A DNA stretch of 64,000 nt from Dasyornis broadbenti (GCA_013397935.1 VZRN01003168.1:124313-188312), one strand, 5' to 3'; shown: positions 38,601 through 53,600, counted from the first letter of the stretch. The notes: generated by a model from the letters alone, not told the origin. Translations and numbers: made by a program.

Positions 38601-41600
38601 CTCCATGGCTCTCACCCAGGCTCCCTAAGGCAAATCTCCACCATTTCACTTCCTCAGCGCCACAGCCAGGCCTATCTGAGCACATTTCTCCTCACCTCTC
38701 TGCCATCATCTGGTTGACAGTCAGATAGGCCCACAGCTTCCTGGTGAATTCAGGATCTGCGTATCTGTCCTTCTTCATGAATCCATCCAGCTCTTCAACA
38801 TCTCTCAGGGTTTCCATGACAAGCTCTGCGTTTGCCTGTGCAGTCAGAGAGAGACAAAGATAAGGGAAAAGAGCCAGGAGAACGGGTTGCCTTGAATTCC
38901 CCACTTGGTTGGGATTAAGGACCCACTCTGGCTCTGCCCTTGGTCACTTCTGGATCAGAAAGTCCCTGCACCATTGGCCTGACTGCTATGGGGAGAGAAA
39001 ATGTAGCAGGAGCATCTTCTGTTAAAGACACTTCTGTGACAGTGGATTAAAGTAGTTTAACAGTAACCCAAGAGGTGCCACCATGTGCCAAAAGAAGAGG
39101 CTCTTAACAGAGCTCTGTAATCCTCCCCTCAGGATTTTTCACATCCCATTCCACTGAGGAACACAAACCAAATTCTACTTTTTCCCACAGACCCTTGGAC
39201 TCCACTGTGTTTTGGCAGGAAAGAATATTGAAGATGTTTGATTTTTTTCCAGCTATGAACAAATGATAACTCCTAAGCCCTGTAATTCAGGGTAATTCAG
39301 GTAATTCAGTCTCTTCCAGAAGGAAGAATCTGGACATAGTATTTCCATCTCATGCCACTCCACCCGGAAAAGCAGCCCTGAAAACATGGGGAAAGTCTCA
39401 TCACACATAAAAGGGCAGTGCTAGGACTTGACATGCTGTAGACCCACCAGCTTGAGCTCTGTGACGGGGGCAGTTCAGTCATGGAAGGAGTTACCTTAGG
39501 GGATCACTCCTGCATCTCCAAAAAGCGTGCAGGAAAATCCATAGCTTGGTCTCCATTTAATCTTTTTAGTATATTTATTAGAAGGAAGTTTGTCTGGCAG
39601 GCTGCAGGGTGCACGCTGTGACTACTCCTGGCTGTACTTGAAGCTATTGAGAAATACTGTTGGAAAAATCTCCCCATGAGTTTTCCCACATTCCCACCCA
39701 GAATCCAAGTGGACAAAACACTCCTCTGGAAATGACCTTCAGCAGGGAGACTGTACACGGGAGGGAATGGACCAGCCCAAATCCCTGGAGCAGGTATCTC
39801 AGGGACACCTTCACTCACTGCAGTCGCTGTGACAACGCTTTCCAAGTGCTGCAGGTTTTCTGTGTCCACCTTCCCAGCCACTACTATCTCCGAGCCACCA
39901 AAGTAGTTGTGGAAGCTGCTCTGGGTGACGTCTGACACTGACTCCTGGGGGTAGTTGAACTGAATCTTCTTCAGGAGTGGGGTGGAGACCTGGTTGTAGA
40001 AATTCTGAGACGGAAGGAGGCAGAGAAGTGAGTTTGTCGTACATAAAGCAACCCTCTCACGGGTGCCACTCTCACTGAAAGGACAGCAGGTGACAAAATC
40101 TGGAGCCCTAAAGAGCAAGGGGGACTTTCCTCATCTTAGAGAATGCAGACCTCTTCATACTTAGACTTTGGTACACTTGTTAGGGGGGACAGCAAGAATA
40201 TCTGGTCCAAGCCTTGTGAAAGTCAAAGGATGGTGAGAAGCCCAAGGGCTGGGCTCTTCCTAGGCCTAAAATCTTGAGCACAGATGTGTGGGCCTGAATC
40301 CCTTCTCAGGTCGGTCGACTCTTGGCTGCTGTGTAAGACACACAGCTACTTCCCACCTATTCTTGTAGAGATGGTGAAATCGGGGAATAGTAACAGTGTA
40401 AAGATGTCAGAGTTCAGTCAGCAGCAATTTCTGCTCGTGGGTTTGGAGCCAGAGCTGGAGTTGAACTTTATCTTACAATGCTTAAGTCTGGATTATCATT
40501 TAGCATTTATATCTAGACTTTTTGTTAGTAATTAAGCGGCCTAAAGTATCATCCAGGCCTTAATTTTAATTCAGAAAATCTTTTGTTATAGTTAAGGCTG
40601 TTTTATAGAATATTAATCCTACACAGGGAAGTAAAGGATGTGTTGTAGATTAAAACTATTAAAACTGTAACTAGGACCACGTAAGCTGAAATATGATTGA
40701 TATCTTGCATGATTCTCCAGAAGAAATTATGTGTTTTGAGACCCTTTTACTAGTGGAGTTACAGCTGTGAACAGAACAGGAAAGTTTCAAAGGCAATGAG
40801 GCAGAAATTCACCTTCATTTGGAGAGAAGTCTCCTGGTTTCCAAAAATCCTCTGGGCCATGCCACGGTTGTCGGTTGCGATTCTCTGCAGGAAATCGTAA
40901 TCTACATCAAACCCAATCCCAAGGCAGAAGAGAGAGAATTCATCCTTTATGCTCTGCTTCACGTTCTTCTGGATTGTCGTCAGCTTCAGCTCACCTTGGA
41001 GACACAGAAAGGGTGACATTCACCTGAGCAACAGAAAAGTCTCCATCAAGGTGAGCATATCCCTGTTCTCCCTGTGTCCATGTTTTTCTCTGGATATTAG
41101 GGAAATCTAGACAGCAAGCTCAATGCCAAATTTCCATTGCCTACAGCAATGTTCGAGCTTCTCCTGGATAGAGATTAACAAACTGTTTTCACTGAAGACC
41201 ATTCTTTTGGACACTTTTTTTGGAATCTTATGCATTTTCTTTGTATATACAGGGTTTTTAGTAACTTCCTGGGGAGTTTTTAATTCTAACATATCTAGAC
41301 TTCTCTCAGAATTACTGATTCAAGCTCTCTGCAGATTAAGACATCTCCATGAAGGTTTTATTTTGTTTCTCATGATTAAGATGTTCTCTGTCACCACTGG
41401 GACTGATTTTTTTTTTTTCCAGGCTTATTTTTAATGGCAGATTTTTGGAGCTGACATCTTCAAGTCAGCAGTTGCTTTGACCTGTAACAAATCCAATCCA
41501 AATTAATTTGCTTTCCACTCTTTTCTCCTGATTTTAATGTGATGTTTGTGACTGCATAGATCTGTGTGGGCTAAGGTCATAGGAAGAGGAAATTTTTGTA

Positions 41601-44600
41601 GAAGCCTAGAATCATAGAATAGTGGGGGTTGGAAGGAACTTTAAAGATCATCCAGTTCCAATCTCCCTGCCGTAGACAGGGACACTTTCCACTAGACCAG
41701 ACTGCTCAAAAGCCCACTTTCTCTAAGGCTGTTTTGATTACTTGTCCTACAGGGCTTGTGCACCTCTGTAAATTGCAAGAAATACATAACCTGCATAACA
41801 ACCTGCTCGTCTTTTGAAAGCTTCTGTGCAAAGCCCTGTGGCACTTCCAGCACTTGGCAAAAGAGCAGCACAAAGCATTGGGAAAAAGATGAATGGAATT
41901 TTTTAAATCTACTGTCAAAATGTCTACATGTTGCTTTTCTCAGGCTAACCCCAGCAGCCCTTCTTCTCACCAAAGCAGGATCCTTACCTACTGTCGGGTC
42001 TCCATCAGACACCAATACAATCATGGACACTGAGTTGGGGTCCAACATGCCTAAACTTTTGGCTTCATTCAGGATGAAAGTGGCTCGGAGAAGAGCTTCA
42101 TTGATATTTGTGCCTGTCAAAGACACAATGAAGAAAACAGGGTTTGATTCTTGTTGAATCCAGATCTGTTCTAAGATGCTACTGGAGTTAACATGGACAA
42201 GAGCTGAGATTAAGGCAGCAAAACACCTCTTCTTTGATATTTAGGTACACTTTTCTGCACACTGGTTCCCCTTTTCATCCCATGTCATCATCTTCATGAG
42301 GCCCCTCCATTCCCCCTCACTAATTCCAGTGTGTCCATTCGTGCTGTTGGGAACTATTTGCTGTGGGGAGAATTATTGGGTTTGCAGGCAGCTGGTTCAA
42401 TGAGAGCATGGAAAAACTTCCTTTTCTGGCTATCAGCCCGTTCCTTGGACAAGAAGAGGTGTATGTTTGCTGAGCTTATCTAAGGTTTGATTTGTGGCAC
42501 GGAAGAGGCAGAGTAAGAAATCAGTATGAGAGAAACAAATCTGAAGGCTGAGCAGTCCGAAAATAGGTATCTTCTTTGTGAAGAAATAAAAAAATCAGCA
42601 GCTCTGAGACAAGATAATAAAATGCTGCATTGAAAGTGGCTTTGCTGGATGGGAGCAGATCTCTAAGCTTATCTGTCAATTCTTTTGGGGTAACAAAGTC
42701 AGTCACTCACCTATCCAGCATGGTTTCCTATTCCCAGCACACTGATGATTTTGGACAAGTCTACAACTTCATGTTCATTCTAGTGAAAACTTCTGGAAAT
42801 GAAGGTGCCACAGCACCAGGAGGCTCTGATGTTAGGGAGAGGATCCCCACGCAGTTGATGCACAAATAACTGAATAACTAAACCAGAACTGCACTTCAGA
42901 GAGTGGCAGATTAAAATCATCACAAGTGCCTTCCAAAGACCTGTACAGCTGAAAAAGGCATCTGTCCTTGTTTGTCAGGCAGGGAATGAAGGCACAAAAA
43001 TGATAAACAGTTTGCCCACATGGCATTTAGCAGCTCATAGAAGCATAAAATCATTAAGGTTGAAAATGACCTCTAAGACCAAGTCCAACCATTAACCCAA
43101 TACTGCCAAGTCCACCACTAAGCTCTGTCCTTAAATTCCTTCAGCTGTTCCTCACAGGACTTGTGCTCCAGACCCTTTCCCAGCTCTGCTGCCCTTCTCT
43201 GGACTCACTCCAGCAGCTCAATGTCTTTCTTGTTGTGAGGGGCCCAGAACTGAACAAGGCACTGGAAGTGTGCCCAGCACAGCGGGAGGGTCACTGCCCT
43301 GCTCCTGCTGGCCACACAACTGTTGACACAAGCCAGGACACCACTGGCTTTCCTGGCCACCTGGGCACACTGCTGGCTCGTGTTCAGCTGGCTGTCAACG
43401 CAGGGCTGGTGACTGTGATTCTCTGCTTAGGGAATATTTCCTCTGCCTCTTCATCCAGGTCTATGAGATGGACTTGATTTCTCAAGGATATGTGAGGCTG
43501 GAGGTAGGATAGATTATAGGCAGCTCTTCTGTGCTCTATCTGCTGTACTTTTTTCTGTAGAAGGAAATTTCATCTCATTCCCTAACACAATAAACTAATT
43601 TTTCATTTCCTTTAGCCCCCAGGCATGCTTATTCTTTCTTGGGAATCAGACCTTTTTTTTTTTTTTTTTTGAGGAATACTCTGACAGTCTGAAGGCTGTC
43701 TGGGGTACCCATTCCTGTGAAATGCAACTTCTGTGAGCACCTTGCAATCAAAACCTCATACCCCCATTGGGATGGATTGTCTGGATGTACTTCTTAGCAT
43801 CTTCCACCTGCGAAGGGGTGGCTGAGACCAGATTATCTCTCCAGCACCGGACATTGTGGTTGAAATCGATCAGGGAGAACTGGTCAGCAGCACGGAGCTC
43901 ACTCAATATGGCCTTCATGGCTTCGATGGTCTGAGGAGAAATTTAAGAGAAGACAGGTTTATGCTTCCTGCTTATGAAAGCCTCTTTTTAACTGGAGACT
44001 ACAGGCAAAGAGTCGCGTCTGAAGAATAAGCACATGAGCACTGAAATCCAAATTAGCATCTGCTATCCAAATCTCTTTTTTTTTTTTTTTTGCTTTTTTT
44101 TTTTTTTGCACTTCTTGTATAATGTTGAAATTTTCACCAAAGAAAGACAGAAAAATTGCAGTTAGGAAGAATAAATTCATGTGGCTCAACGTGCTTAACT
44201 CCTGTTAACACAGAGAGAAGTGAAAGGCAGAATCATCTGTGGTTCAGGAGAGAGCAACTGCTCGGATCAGATCAGGAGACTTAGCTCTGTCTGCAGCGCT
44301 GTTGTTTCAGGCTGGGTAACATCTCCTTGAAGATGTGTGATTTAAACAAATTACAATTTGCCTGTATCCCAGTTTTGCAGCACTGATTTCCCCAAGGAAG
44401 CAATCTGCCAAGCCTTACTATTGCACTGTGAAGGAAATTCAAATACAGCTGGATGATCCCCAGCTAATGTTTGTCTAGTCAGTTCCTAACACCCTTCAGT
44501 GACACATGATATACAATCTCCCAAACTCCTCACTCAGAACTACAGAGTTTTTCCTAATATATAACATAAATCTCTCCTGCTGCAAATCCATCTGATTCCA

Positions 44601-47600
44601 TCTTATTCTACCCTGGCTGGGCATGAAAGCCAGTTGATGAGTTTCCCTTTCAGAACCATTGTTTGCATATTTGGAGGCTGATTATCTTTCTCGAAGCATT
44701 TTCTCTTGCAGACTAAAATATCTTATTTTTAACATTTTTTCTCCTCTATGGGTTATGTTGTCTAAAAAAAATCCTTACTGCTCTTCAGAGGACTGTCAAC
44801 AATTTGTCCACATTTTGAAAGCTGGGATGTAGTATCCCCACTGAGACTTTCCCAGGATTCAGTAAGAGATGTTAGAGAAAAAGAGGGTCAGAGCCTTTGC
44901 AAAATATTTTGTGATCTGTCAATTTAAATTTTAATTTAGAGGTAAAATCTGGCACCACCTCTTCCTTACAACATGGAAGAAGCATTATAAATAAAGAGTT
45001 AAATCATGAAGTCTTTGATTCCAAATATTCTCCAAATTCAGTGGAGTAAAGTGTAAAGAATTAAGCTGGTAATTTTACATGCCAATGTGCTACAGAATTG
45101 AAGCACATGGGGAAAGTTGGCAGGAGGTTCATTTTGCAACAGAGGTCAAATACTTACTTGTTTCATTTTCAGTCCCCACATCGAGCCACTGACATCTATA
45201 ACAAATAAAATGTTTTTGGGCAATGGATCAAGATTTTCCGGAGCAAAGAAGTGAATAAAATAGCCATTAAAAATCTGCAAAATAAAATAAAAAATAACAG
45301 TGAAGTGAGCTATAGAAAAGACTTCAGAAAACTCAAGACAGAAACAGAGCAGAAAATTCTTATTCCCTTAATAAGCCAATTATTTTTTCTTATTTTCTTT
45401 TTCTCTTCTTCTTTATTGGCCAGTTTTAACTTTCAGCTCTGCACATCTCTATAGCCTCACACCATTTTTACTGCACAGTCTTTACTTTTCCTCAATGAAA
45501 GTAGAGTTTGTTCTCAGACAACTTCCATGCTCTAGCATAGGGAGGAATGAAAAATGCTTTAAAAAAGACTGTTCTGTCCGTAATAATTCAACCTCATAAG
45601 TCAGCTTCACGTTAACATAAAAAATAGTGATGTTCTGGTTGTCTCCTTGTGATGTATTGGTACAACATCCAATGACTCCATCCTCTGATTCTACATTAAA
45701 TCATTCTACATTTCTCACCAGAGTGCTGCCAGGTATAAAGACATTGGCTTTTGGACACGACAGGAATCTGCTCCTACGATATGCAAGCCCATGTCTTAGT
45801 CATAAATTAAATAAATCCATTCTGCCCACTTAAAATCTCTCTGTTCTTTCAACTGGATACAGAGCTCGTCATCATGCCTATTCCCCTGAAGGATGAAGAT
45901 AAGCACAGGTTGCTGAAGGACAGCAATTCCTGTGTTCACGGATCGCTGGTCCCAGTTGAGTAGCCACACTTACTTCCAGTTCTCCCCCCGTGGTTTCTCT
46001 ATTCACATCGTACTGCACCACAAAATTTCCATCCACAGCTGTGGACGAGCACTTGGGGCATTTTCGTTGTTGAGCCATTGTTGGCTTGAAAGAAACGTGA
46101 GCCTTGAAAGGAGGAGAGATCATCAGTCAGCCAGGTGTTGTGTGAGAGGGGGATGACTGAAACAAGGAGAGTCCACCTCTTCCTGAAATATCTGATTTCA
46201 CTGAACGCTTTTCTGCTTTCGTTATTTGTGGAAAATGGACTTTGTCACTTTAGGAGAAAAACAGCACTAAGCTTTGCCTGGATATGTTGACTCAGTAGTA
46301 GCAACCGTGACACAAATCACATGACCCACGTACAGCACCAAATATTCCAATTAGAGCTGTGCAAAGCACTTCTACTTAGTAAAACATTGGTTTATTTAAC
46401 ATTTTCCCAGTTGAAATTATCTATAATTTTATCAACATTTTTAATAGGTTTCTAATTGGCTTTTTCCCCCCAAACAAACAAGATTGCAATTTGTCTGTGA
46501 ATTGAGTAGTAGGTAACATTTTCATTAGTCATGTGATTGATTATGCAGACTTTATGGTATTTTTTTCTCTGTTTTAACTAGATAACTTGAAATTTCCTAA
46601 GAAAATAAAATGTAATATAGACACACAGTACCTCTGAAATAATTTGCTAAACTAGGAATGGGGGTAAATTTGAATATCAAGAAACAATACTACCTGGAAT
46701 ATTATTATGGAAGTAAAGACAGACTTTAGCTGCATTTTGCCATGCTTCCAGCAGGTACGAGAAAATGCCAGGACCGCATAGAGTAAGTGTGAAAACCGAA
46801 GATTTCATGCTATTTCCAGTCTGTGAGAGGTTACCTTTTTCTCTCCCTTGGAGATGGTGGTGATCCCATCAAAATGATCTCCAAGTGAATTAGGAACATG
46901 CACATAGCGAAGTCCCTGTGGCTCAATAATGCGGACATCCACCTGAAAGCAGGAAGGGAGGATATTTAGTGTGGAGAGCTGCCCCAACCCTGGAAGTGCT
47001 CAAGGCAAGGTTGGATGGGGCTTGGAGCAACCCGGTCTAGTGAGGAGCAAATGTGTCCTGTCTCATTTCATAAACACCGCTGGGAATCTCCTGAATCGTG
47101 ACTCACGTCAGAACCACTTGGGCAAACAAGCTTTGACATTTTTATACTCTTGTGTAAACTTGCCTTGACTGAAGGAAAACAAACAATATTTGTTGTTTAT
47201 TTGGAACAGTGCTTTTCACAAAAACCCCAGCTACATGAGATAGAGTCCTATGAGAGCTGATCATCTCTGACTCTCCCTCCACAACCATGGATTGCCTTAG
47301 AATCACAGAATGGTTTGGGTTGGAAGGAATCTTAAAGACCATGGGCAGAGACAACTCCCTGAAAATTGTGAGTGCTTTCTCAGCAAGGATTCACCTGTGG
47401 GGTTCTGTCTGCACACCCCAGCTCTGCTTTACCTCCATGTGCTTGGCCAGGCGTCCTGGCTTCACAGAGATGACATGTTCGTAGGAGCTCAGCTTCCTTC
47501 GGATCATTTCATGGTAGTGAAGCTGGAACTGGATCCTCATTCCTGGGGGCACATTCACTTCGGTTTGGAAGTTTTCCATATCCAAGGCATTGCTCCTGAA

Positions 47601-50600
47601 AAGTCAGCTGTGGGGTTATTTTGAGAAAATACAAGGAGAAGGAAAAGCTTCTTTGCACTTTGGTTTAGATTGAGGCTTTTGCTGTGTGATTCTAACTGCG
47701 GCCTCTATCAGGGAGCTGCAGTTGTCTGTTAGCACAGGATACAAGCTGAAAGCAGAAACACAGTTAAAGTCTGTGACAACTGAATATCAGAGCTGCTGTA
47801 AGTAAGCCTTTTCCTTCCCAGGATTCCCCCTCATCTATCTCCTCCTGGGATGGGTCATCTCAGTTCTCCTGTAAGTTCAGTAAAAAACCCAAATGCCAAA
47901 GTCTTTATACCTGACTATTCCAGCAGCTTTGCCTTTGGCTTTTGCTTGAGCGTACATTTTTCTGGCTTCAGATTTTTCCCGAATATGGCTGGTAAATGTG
48001 ATACCATTGATATCCCTAGGAGAGAGAAGCACAGTCAGTTTGCAAAAGAAACAACTTTACAATCGAGGACTGTTTCTTCAGTTTACCTCAGTGAAACATA
48101 AGCTGGTGGGAAATGAAATAACAAGGTTCTTGTTCAACCTCAAAGTAATGAAGTCTGATTTTCACTAGAGCTCTGTCTTTTCCCCTACCTGCTTTTTATT
48201 TCAAGTAGCCAGCACCATCATGCTCTGAGGAGGACCTGCTCTCCTCCACCTCCTTCACACTTTCCCCATACTTTGGGCAGGGAAAGCAGTTCCTGATGTC
48301 ATGGATGGTTTGGAACATGGATCAGGACATCTCCTGACCAAGCTGGCCACTGCCTCTCTGAATGGACACTGAACCAGGTCGGTTTCTGTTCAGCGAAAGC
48401 TCTAATTTAGGTCTCTCTCATTTGATCTGGTGCCAGCTTGCAAAAGACAGGGTGGGCGTTTAGTCTATTTGAGACTTTTGTCCCATTTTGTTGCTATTGG
48501 CCAATGGCTCAATAATTACTGGAGAGGAAGACCTGGGCAGACAGACAGACTAATGACATGAGCCTTTTTAATTTGAGAAAGCCTGTAAAAATTACACCGA
48601 ACCTGGAAAATACTAAGAGTTTTTTGCTTTTACAAATACTTCCTTCCCAGCCCATTGAACACTTCCAGAGGAAAGTACCAGGCCACCACTCACATGGTAA
48701 AGTTGTCAATGAAAGCTCCTTTGGGGACTTGCACATCAAAAATGATGGGCTGTGGCCTCTTGGCGTTGTTCACCATCTTGGCTTGGATCATTGTGTTGGC
48801 CAGCCGAGATGTGATGGTGGATTGAACCTTGTAGCTGTAAAGACCTATCTTGTCATCGTCCTCCACCTGCAATTGACAAAATCGCTCCATAAATTTAGGG
48901 CACTGCTGGACAAAATGTCCTAGAGGACAATATCAATAATTTTTATAGTCTCGGTGCCTACTTTTTAATTGCTGCTCCTTACAATGTGGCAGCTAGAGAG
49001 AACATGAGCTCAAGTTCAGGACATCTCCATATTTTATCTGGCAATCGTGGCAGGATATTCATGCGAATATAGTTCATTGTAACATTTCAGCTGAAAGACA
49101 GAATTTATTTAGCTGGAATGTTTTCCTTGCTTTTCACCACACAGCTTGCCCTTGGAATGACTCTGTGGGTGCAATCCAGCATGGAAAGCTACATAGTAAT
49201 CCTGAATATCATATAACGAGGAGGAGAGAGCTCACATTTTCAATAAAAGTCCTACACAGAGGAGACTTGAAGCATTGGCTACTGACCTAGTATTGTAAAT
49301 GGTTAAACCACAGCAGTGGGAGAACAGTATTAAACGGTTTTATTAAGACATTGTCTTGGTCTAATCACTTTTGATGCTTATTTCTTCATATTTACCATAC
49401 CCTTCTCCCTCCAAGAGCAGATGTATCAACAGTATTGTGCAAACAGCGCTCTGTTCAAAGAAAATAGGTTAATACCCAACCGGCAGTAAAAACAAGGAAC
49501 TGAATAAACAGAGGGATTGATTTCCAAAAAATGGTTAACTAGAAAATCACTTTGTTCAGTATTATTTACCACAGAGGAAGAAAAATACTCACCAGATCTC
49601 CAACGTACCCCCAGTCGGATGTGCTTCGCTGGAAAAGAAGAATATGGAGGAGATATTTCAGCAAAGCAAAGAACACTGAGTGGCTGCTTCAAGACAGGGA
49701 TCAGTGTCTAAAAATTTCTTTCTAAGATTATGAATCATAGAATCAGAGAGAATCACAGAATCATTAAGGCTGGAGAAGGCCTCGAAAATCAAGTCCAATC
49801 ATTAACCAAACACTGCCAGGGCCACCAATAAATATCTACATGCTTTCTCGAATGCTTCCATCAATAGTGACTTCAACACTTCCATAGGCAGCCTGTTTCA
49901 ATGCTTGACAACCCTTTCAGTGAAGAATTTTCCCCTAATATCCAACCTAAACCCTCCCTGGTGTAACTTGAGGCCACTTCCTCTCATCCTGTCCTTGTTC
50001 CCTGGGAGCAGAGCTCAACATCCCTGGCAGCCTCTTCCTGTCAGGGAGTTGTGCAGAGCCAGAAGGTTCACCCTGAGCCTTCCTTTCTCCAGGCTGAGCC
50101 CCCTTCCCAGCTCCCTCTGCTGCTCCTCATCAGACTTGTGCTCCAGGCCCTTCCCCAGCTCCATCACCCTTCTCTGGGCATGAACTGAAACGAGAACTGG
50201 TTTCAGTTTCCAGACTTAGTGTGAATAATCCTTTTGTCTTATTTTATGTATTTTTACATGGGATGTTGGAGCATGTGATCTCCCAGCTGTTCCTCAGAGG
50301 CTATCAAAAATAGGACAGCTCTCTTCCTCTATCTTTTATTTTACTTTTTTATAGAAAACATTCTCTTTCAGAACAAAAACATTCTTCCTGAAAGCAAATC
50401 ACGCAGGCAGAAAGTCTTCCCCAGTCACCCTTGTTTTTAACAGAGAAGTTCTCTTTGTTCTTCTATGAAAAGAGGAAAACCCTCAAACCGCAGACTTCTT
50501 TAGCTCACTTTGTTTTCATTTATATTAGAGAACATTTATTTATGTATTATATGGAATATGTATGTATTTAAAAACCTGCTCTGTAATCGATATTACATTT

Positions 50601-53600
50601 ACATGCTTGTTCCTATGGAAATTAGTTACGTATGCACTACTTGGCTGGAATTGCTCATTAATGGTTGTGGATTTTCCCCTGCCCTATGAATTGTGCCATT
50701 TGGAAATTTCTATGGCAAGGTGCTGACATCTTGTGGCCATTTGAATAATTCTGTTTAATTCCCCAAAAAAATCCCCCTCACATAAGGAATATTTTTATTA
50801 AACCCCTGAAAGGGAATTTGGCTCACCTAGTTCTAGGGGAAGATGCAACTGTTTAAAGCAGAGATCTACTTTCATATTATCATTACAACTAGGCAAGCTC
50901 AGCTTCTCCAGGGTCAAGAGGACCCGAAATTACAGAAGATGCTCATGAAAACAGTTTTAATCCCATGATGCACATAAAGATTTCTCTGCAGTTATTAAGT
51001 TCATTTGAAGCTAATTAATATACTGTTCTAAGGAAATCTTGTGCTGTATAAGAGATGACGATGTCACAGCACGATCATTTTAAAGAGATGATACTAAGGA
51101 TCCTTTAAAGCCACATGGAGAAACTGCAGAATGACTGTTGTCCCCACACATATCCTTGGCACAGGAAACACCACCAGCTTGAATACAAATTAAGACTAAA
51201 CTAACATTATCTGAAACAAATTTAAAGTTGGAAAGATGAAGACCAAGACCTTAGCACAGAGGGGTTTTGTTTTATTGGGGTACTTTTCTGGTTCTCAGGT
51301 TAGGGCTCCTGACCTTCTTTTGGAATGGTGGTTAAAGCTTTCAGGACGCCCAGGTTTGCCTCCTGATTGTTCTTGGAGGAGAAGGGGGAGGTGCTGATGG
51401 AGAAGGAGCTTTCCACTGGCACACATAGTGACTTCCATGGCTGTTGTTAGAGATCGGACATGGGGTGGGCCAGCCATACCCCTGGGAACTCAGAAGTTGC
51501 AGAGAGCAGCCACCCCAAGAGGTCAGGAGGACAGAGCTGTACCTTTATCTTCATCTACCTGAACCAGAGAATCATAGAAACACAGAATCACAGAATGGTT
51601 TGGGTTGGAAGGGACCCTAAAGATCCAATAGCTCCATCTCCCTTGCCTTGGGCAGGGACACCTTCCACTAGATCAGGATGCTCCAAGCCCCATCCAACCT
51701 GGCCTTGAAGATGTCACACTTCAGGTCTGAGTGCTGATGTGGTTATTGAGAACAGGGACTTCTGTGGTACCTGAGACTCCTGCTATTTCCAGCATGTAGT
51801 TTCATGATTGATCCTTGCTTTTAAACCACATCCAGACCTGTTGATCACTGCACAAAACCAGGATCTTGAGCCATACCTAATGTGTGGCCAATTGCTAGTT
51901 AGATTAGAGACAACATGTGCCTCAGGAAGTTTGAAGGATCTGGTCTGACAGCTGCTGGGCTCTGCCTTCACGTCCTGAGACCCATCTTCTCCTGACACCT
52001 GTACAGGCTATGGATATTTAATCCTTCACAGTGATCTTTGTTCAAAGCACTGTGCATGGACATTGCAGATGCTTATTAAAATAAAGAGTGCAGAATCACA
52101 GACGTTCTGCGTTCAGGGAAGTTGGAACAAGATGATCTTCAAAGTCCCTTCCAACCCAAACCATTCTATGATTCTATCATTCCACCCTATCTCTTTCCAT
52201 ATATCCTTCCCATGCTGCTTCTGGAGGAGAAACCAGGCAGGCAGAACAGCAAAGAAAAAGGTGTGATCTCACCTGCCTCTGCACAGCCAGAGATCAGCAC
52301 CCAGATCTGGGGAACATGTTGCAGAACATCCCACCTGACAGGGTGCCCCACAAGTCTAGACACATCATCTGTCTCCAAAACAGAGATAACAGCTGTGCAC
52401 CACCACCATATAGAGGTTCACAAGGTCACCTGCATTCCAGCCCATGGAACTCTCTGCTGCTGTGGTCACGAGGACCATTCACATACCTGAGGCACAGCAT
52501 TTTGGGAATCACCCAGGAGCAAAATAGCAGAATACCTTATCTGTACCTAGAAAACAATCCTCTCTATTTAGAGCTAATCAACAGGGTCTGCAAGGAGCTC
52601 TGCTGCCTTGTTGCCAATGAGCTGGTGAACTCTTTGCAGAAAACACATGATGCTGAAAAAATAATTTGGGAGACAGCCTTCCTCTAGTGATTGACAGTAA
52701 ATAACTGTGTGCCTGCCACTGGCCAAGAGCTGCTGCCTCAAGATGATTTGCACAGTTCAGTTTAATCTCATCGATTATATTTTATTGTGACTCAACTAAT
52801 ATACGAGTAGCTGAGACCTTAGTTCTACTGGTTTGCAAAGATGGTGATTATAGGTAAAAGATGGGGAATAATGTATGGGAATAAAAGTAGTAACAGGCAT
52901 AATAAAACCACTGGTAGAATTGCGAATTACTGCATGCGTATGTCTGTGCCTCTATGTATCCAGAAATTTTGGGAGCAGAAGCAACATAATACATACGGCA
53001 CTGATACAGACATATTGGAAAAAAATGATGCCCTGAAGAAGAGCAGCTAGAGGGCATTTCTGCTCAGATAATGATTAAATTATTTGAATACTGGACTGGC
53101 AAATGTCAGCAGGCTTGATTCATACTCGTGCTAAAATCTGCCATTTTCTTCCACTGTAATGCTGGCTTTAGGTATCAATAAGCTCCATCCAAAGCCTTAG
53201 GATAAAGAAAAATCAGGATTGCCTGTGTGTTATTTCAAAGATGCTGGGAAATCCAACATTACTCAAGAGGGTCTTTGGTTTCCACTACAATGAAAAAGCT
53301 CACGAAAAGCAGCACCAGAGGTTGGTGAAGGACAAGGTCCACTCTGGCTGTCATTTCTTTCATGGAGTGTAACAAATATTAATACATTCAAACAACTCAT
53401 TTCATGAGTGTTATCATTAATTGCTACTGTGTAAAACACAGAGAAACCCCTGCAACACTGCTCTAAATGTTTTTGTTTCTCAGGCCAACAGACTAAAATA
53501 ATCTGCAACCCATCAGTGTACTGGAAAAAAATTTTCTTCCCTGGTCGCAGATGGCACCAGCTCATCACCCAGGTGACACCGAGTGGCACCCTTTGACCAG

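Larger units (their letters stand above)
40813..45274 (-). other. ITIH2: ITIH2 von Willebrand A domain (exons 9-12)
   Basis: Exon 9 encodes ILFVIDVSGSMWGLKMKQ; Asp318, Ser320 and Ser322 form the DxSxS part of the metal-ion site. Thr388 in GGTNINEAL and Asp423 in VSDGDPTVG supply the other metal ligands. The site is therefore complete, so divalent-cation binding is expected to be kept. The domain continues through exon 12 (FDVDYDFLQRIATDNRGMAQ). Confidence 0.9.
45974..48866 (-). other. ITIH2: ITIH2 VIT domain (exons 4-8)
   Basis: Residues about 66-250 form the vault-inter-alpha-trypsin (VIT) domain that precedes the vWA domain in all heavy chains. Visible landmarks are LYSYKVQSTITSRLANTMIQ, GAFIDNFTM with a glycosylation sequon at Asn120, MYAQAKAKGKAAGIVR, NALDMENFQTEVNVPPG and YEHVISVKPGRLAKHME. 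The last exon includes CPKCSSTAVDGNFVVQYD, which leads to the vWA domain. Confidence 0.9.

Noticed and set aside
38353..38685. 110-codon minus-strand frame overlapping ITIH2 exon 15
   Set aside because: Wrong frame. It arises if the acceptor at 38459 is used; the acceptor at 38467 gives AERNAAPTAALKRN, which matches human AERSLAPTAAAKRR.
52122..52687. Two overlapping frames of about 120 codons in ITIH2 intron 2
   Set aside because: One starts within a CR1 tail; no splice structure, domain or conserved phrase supports coding.
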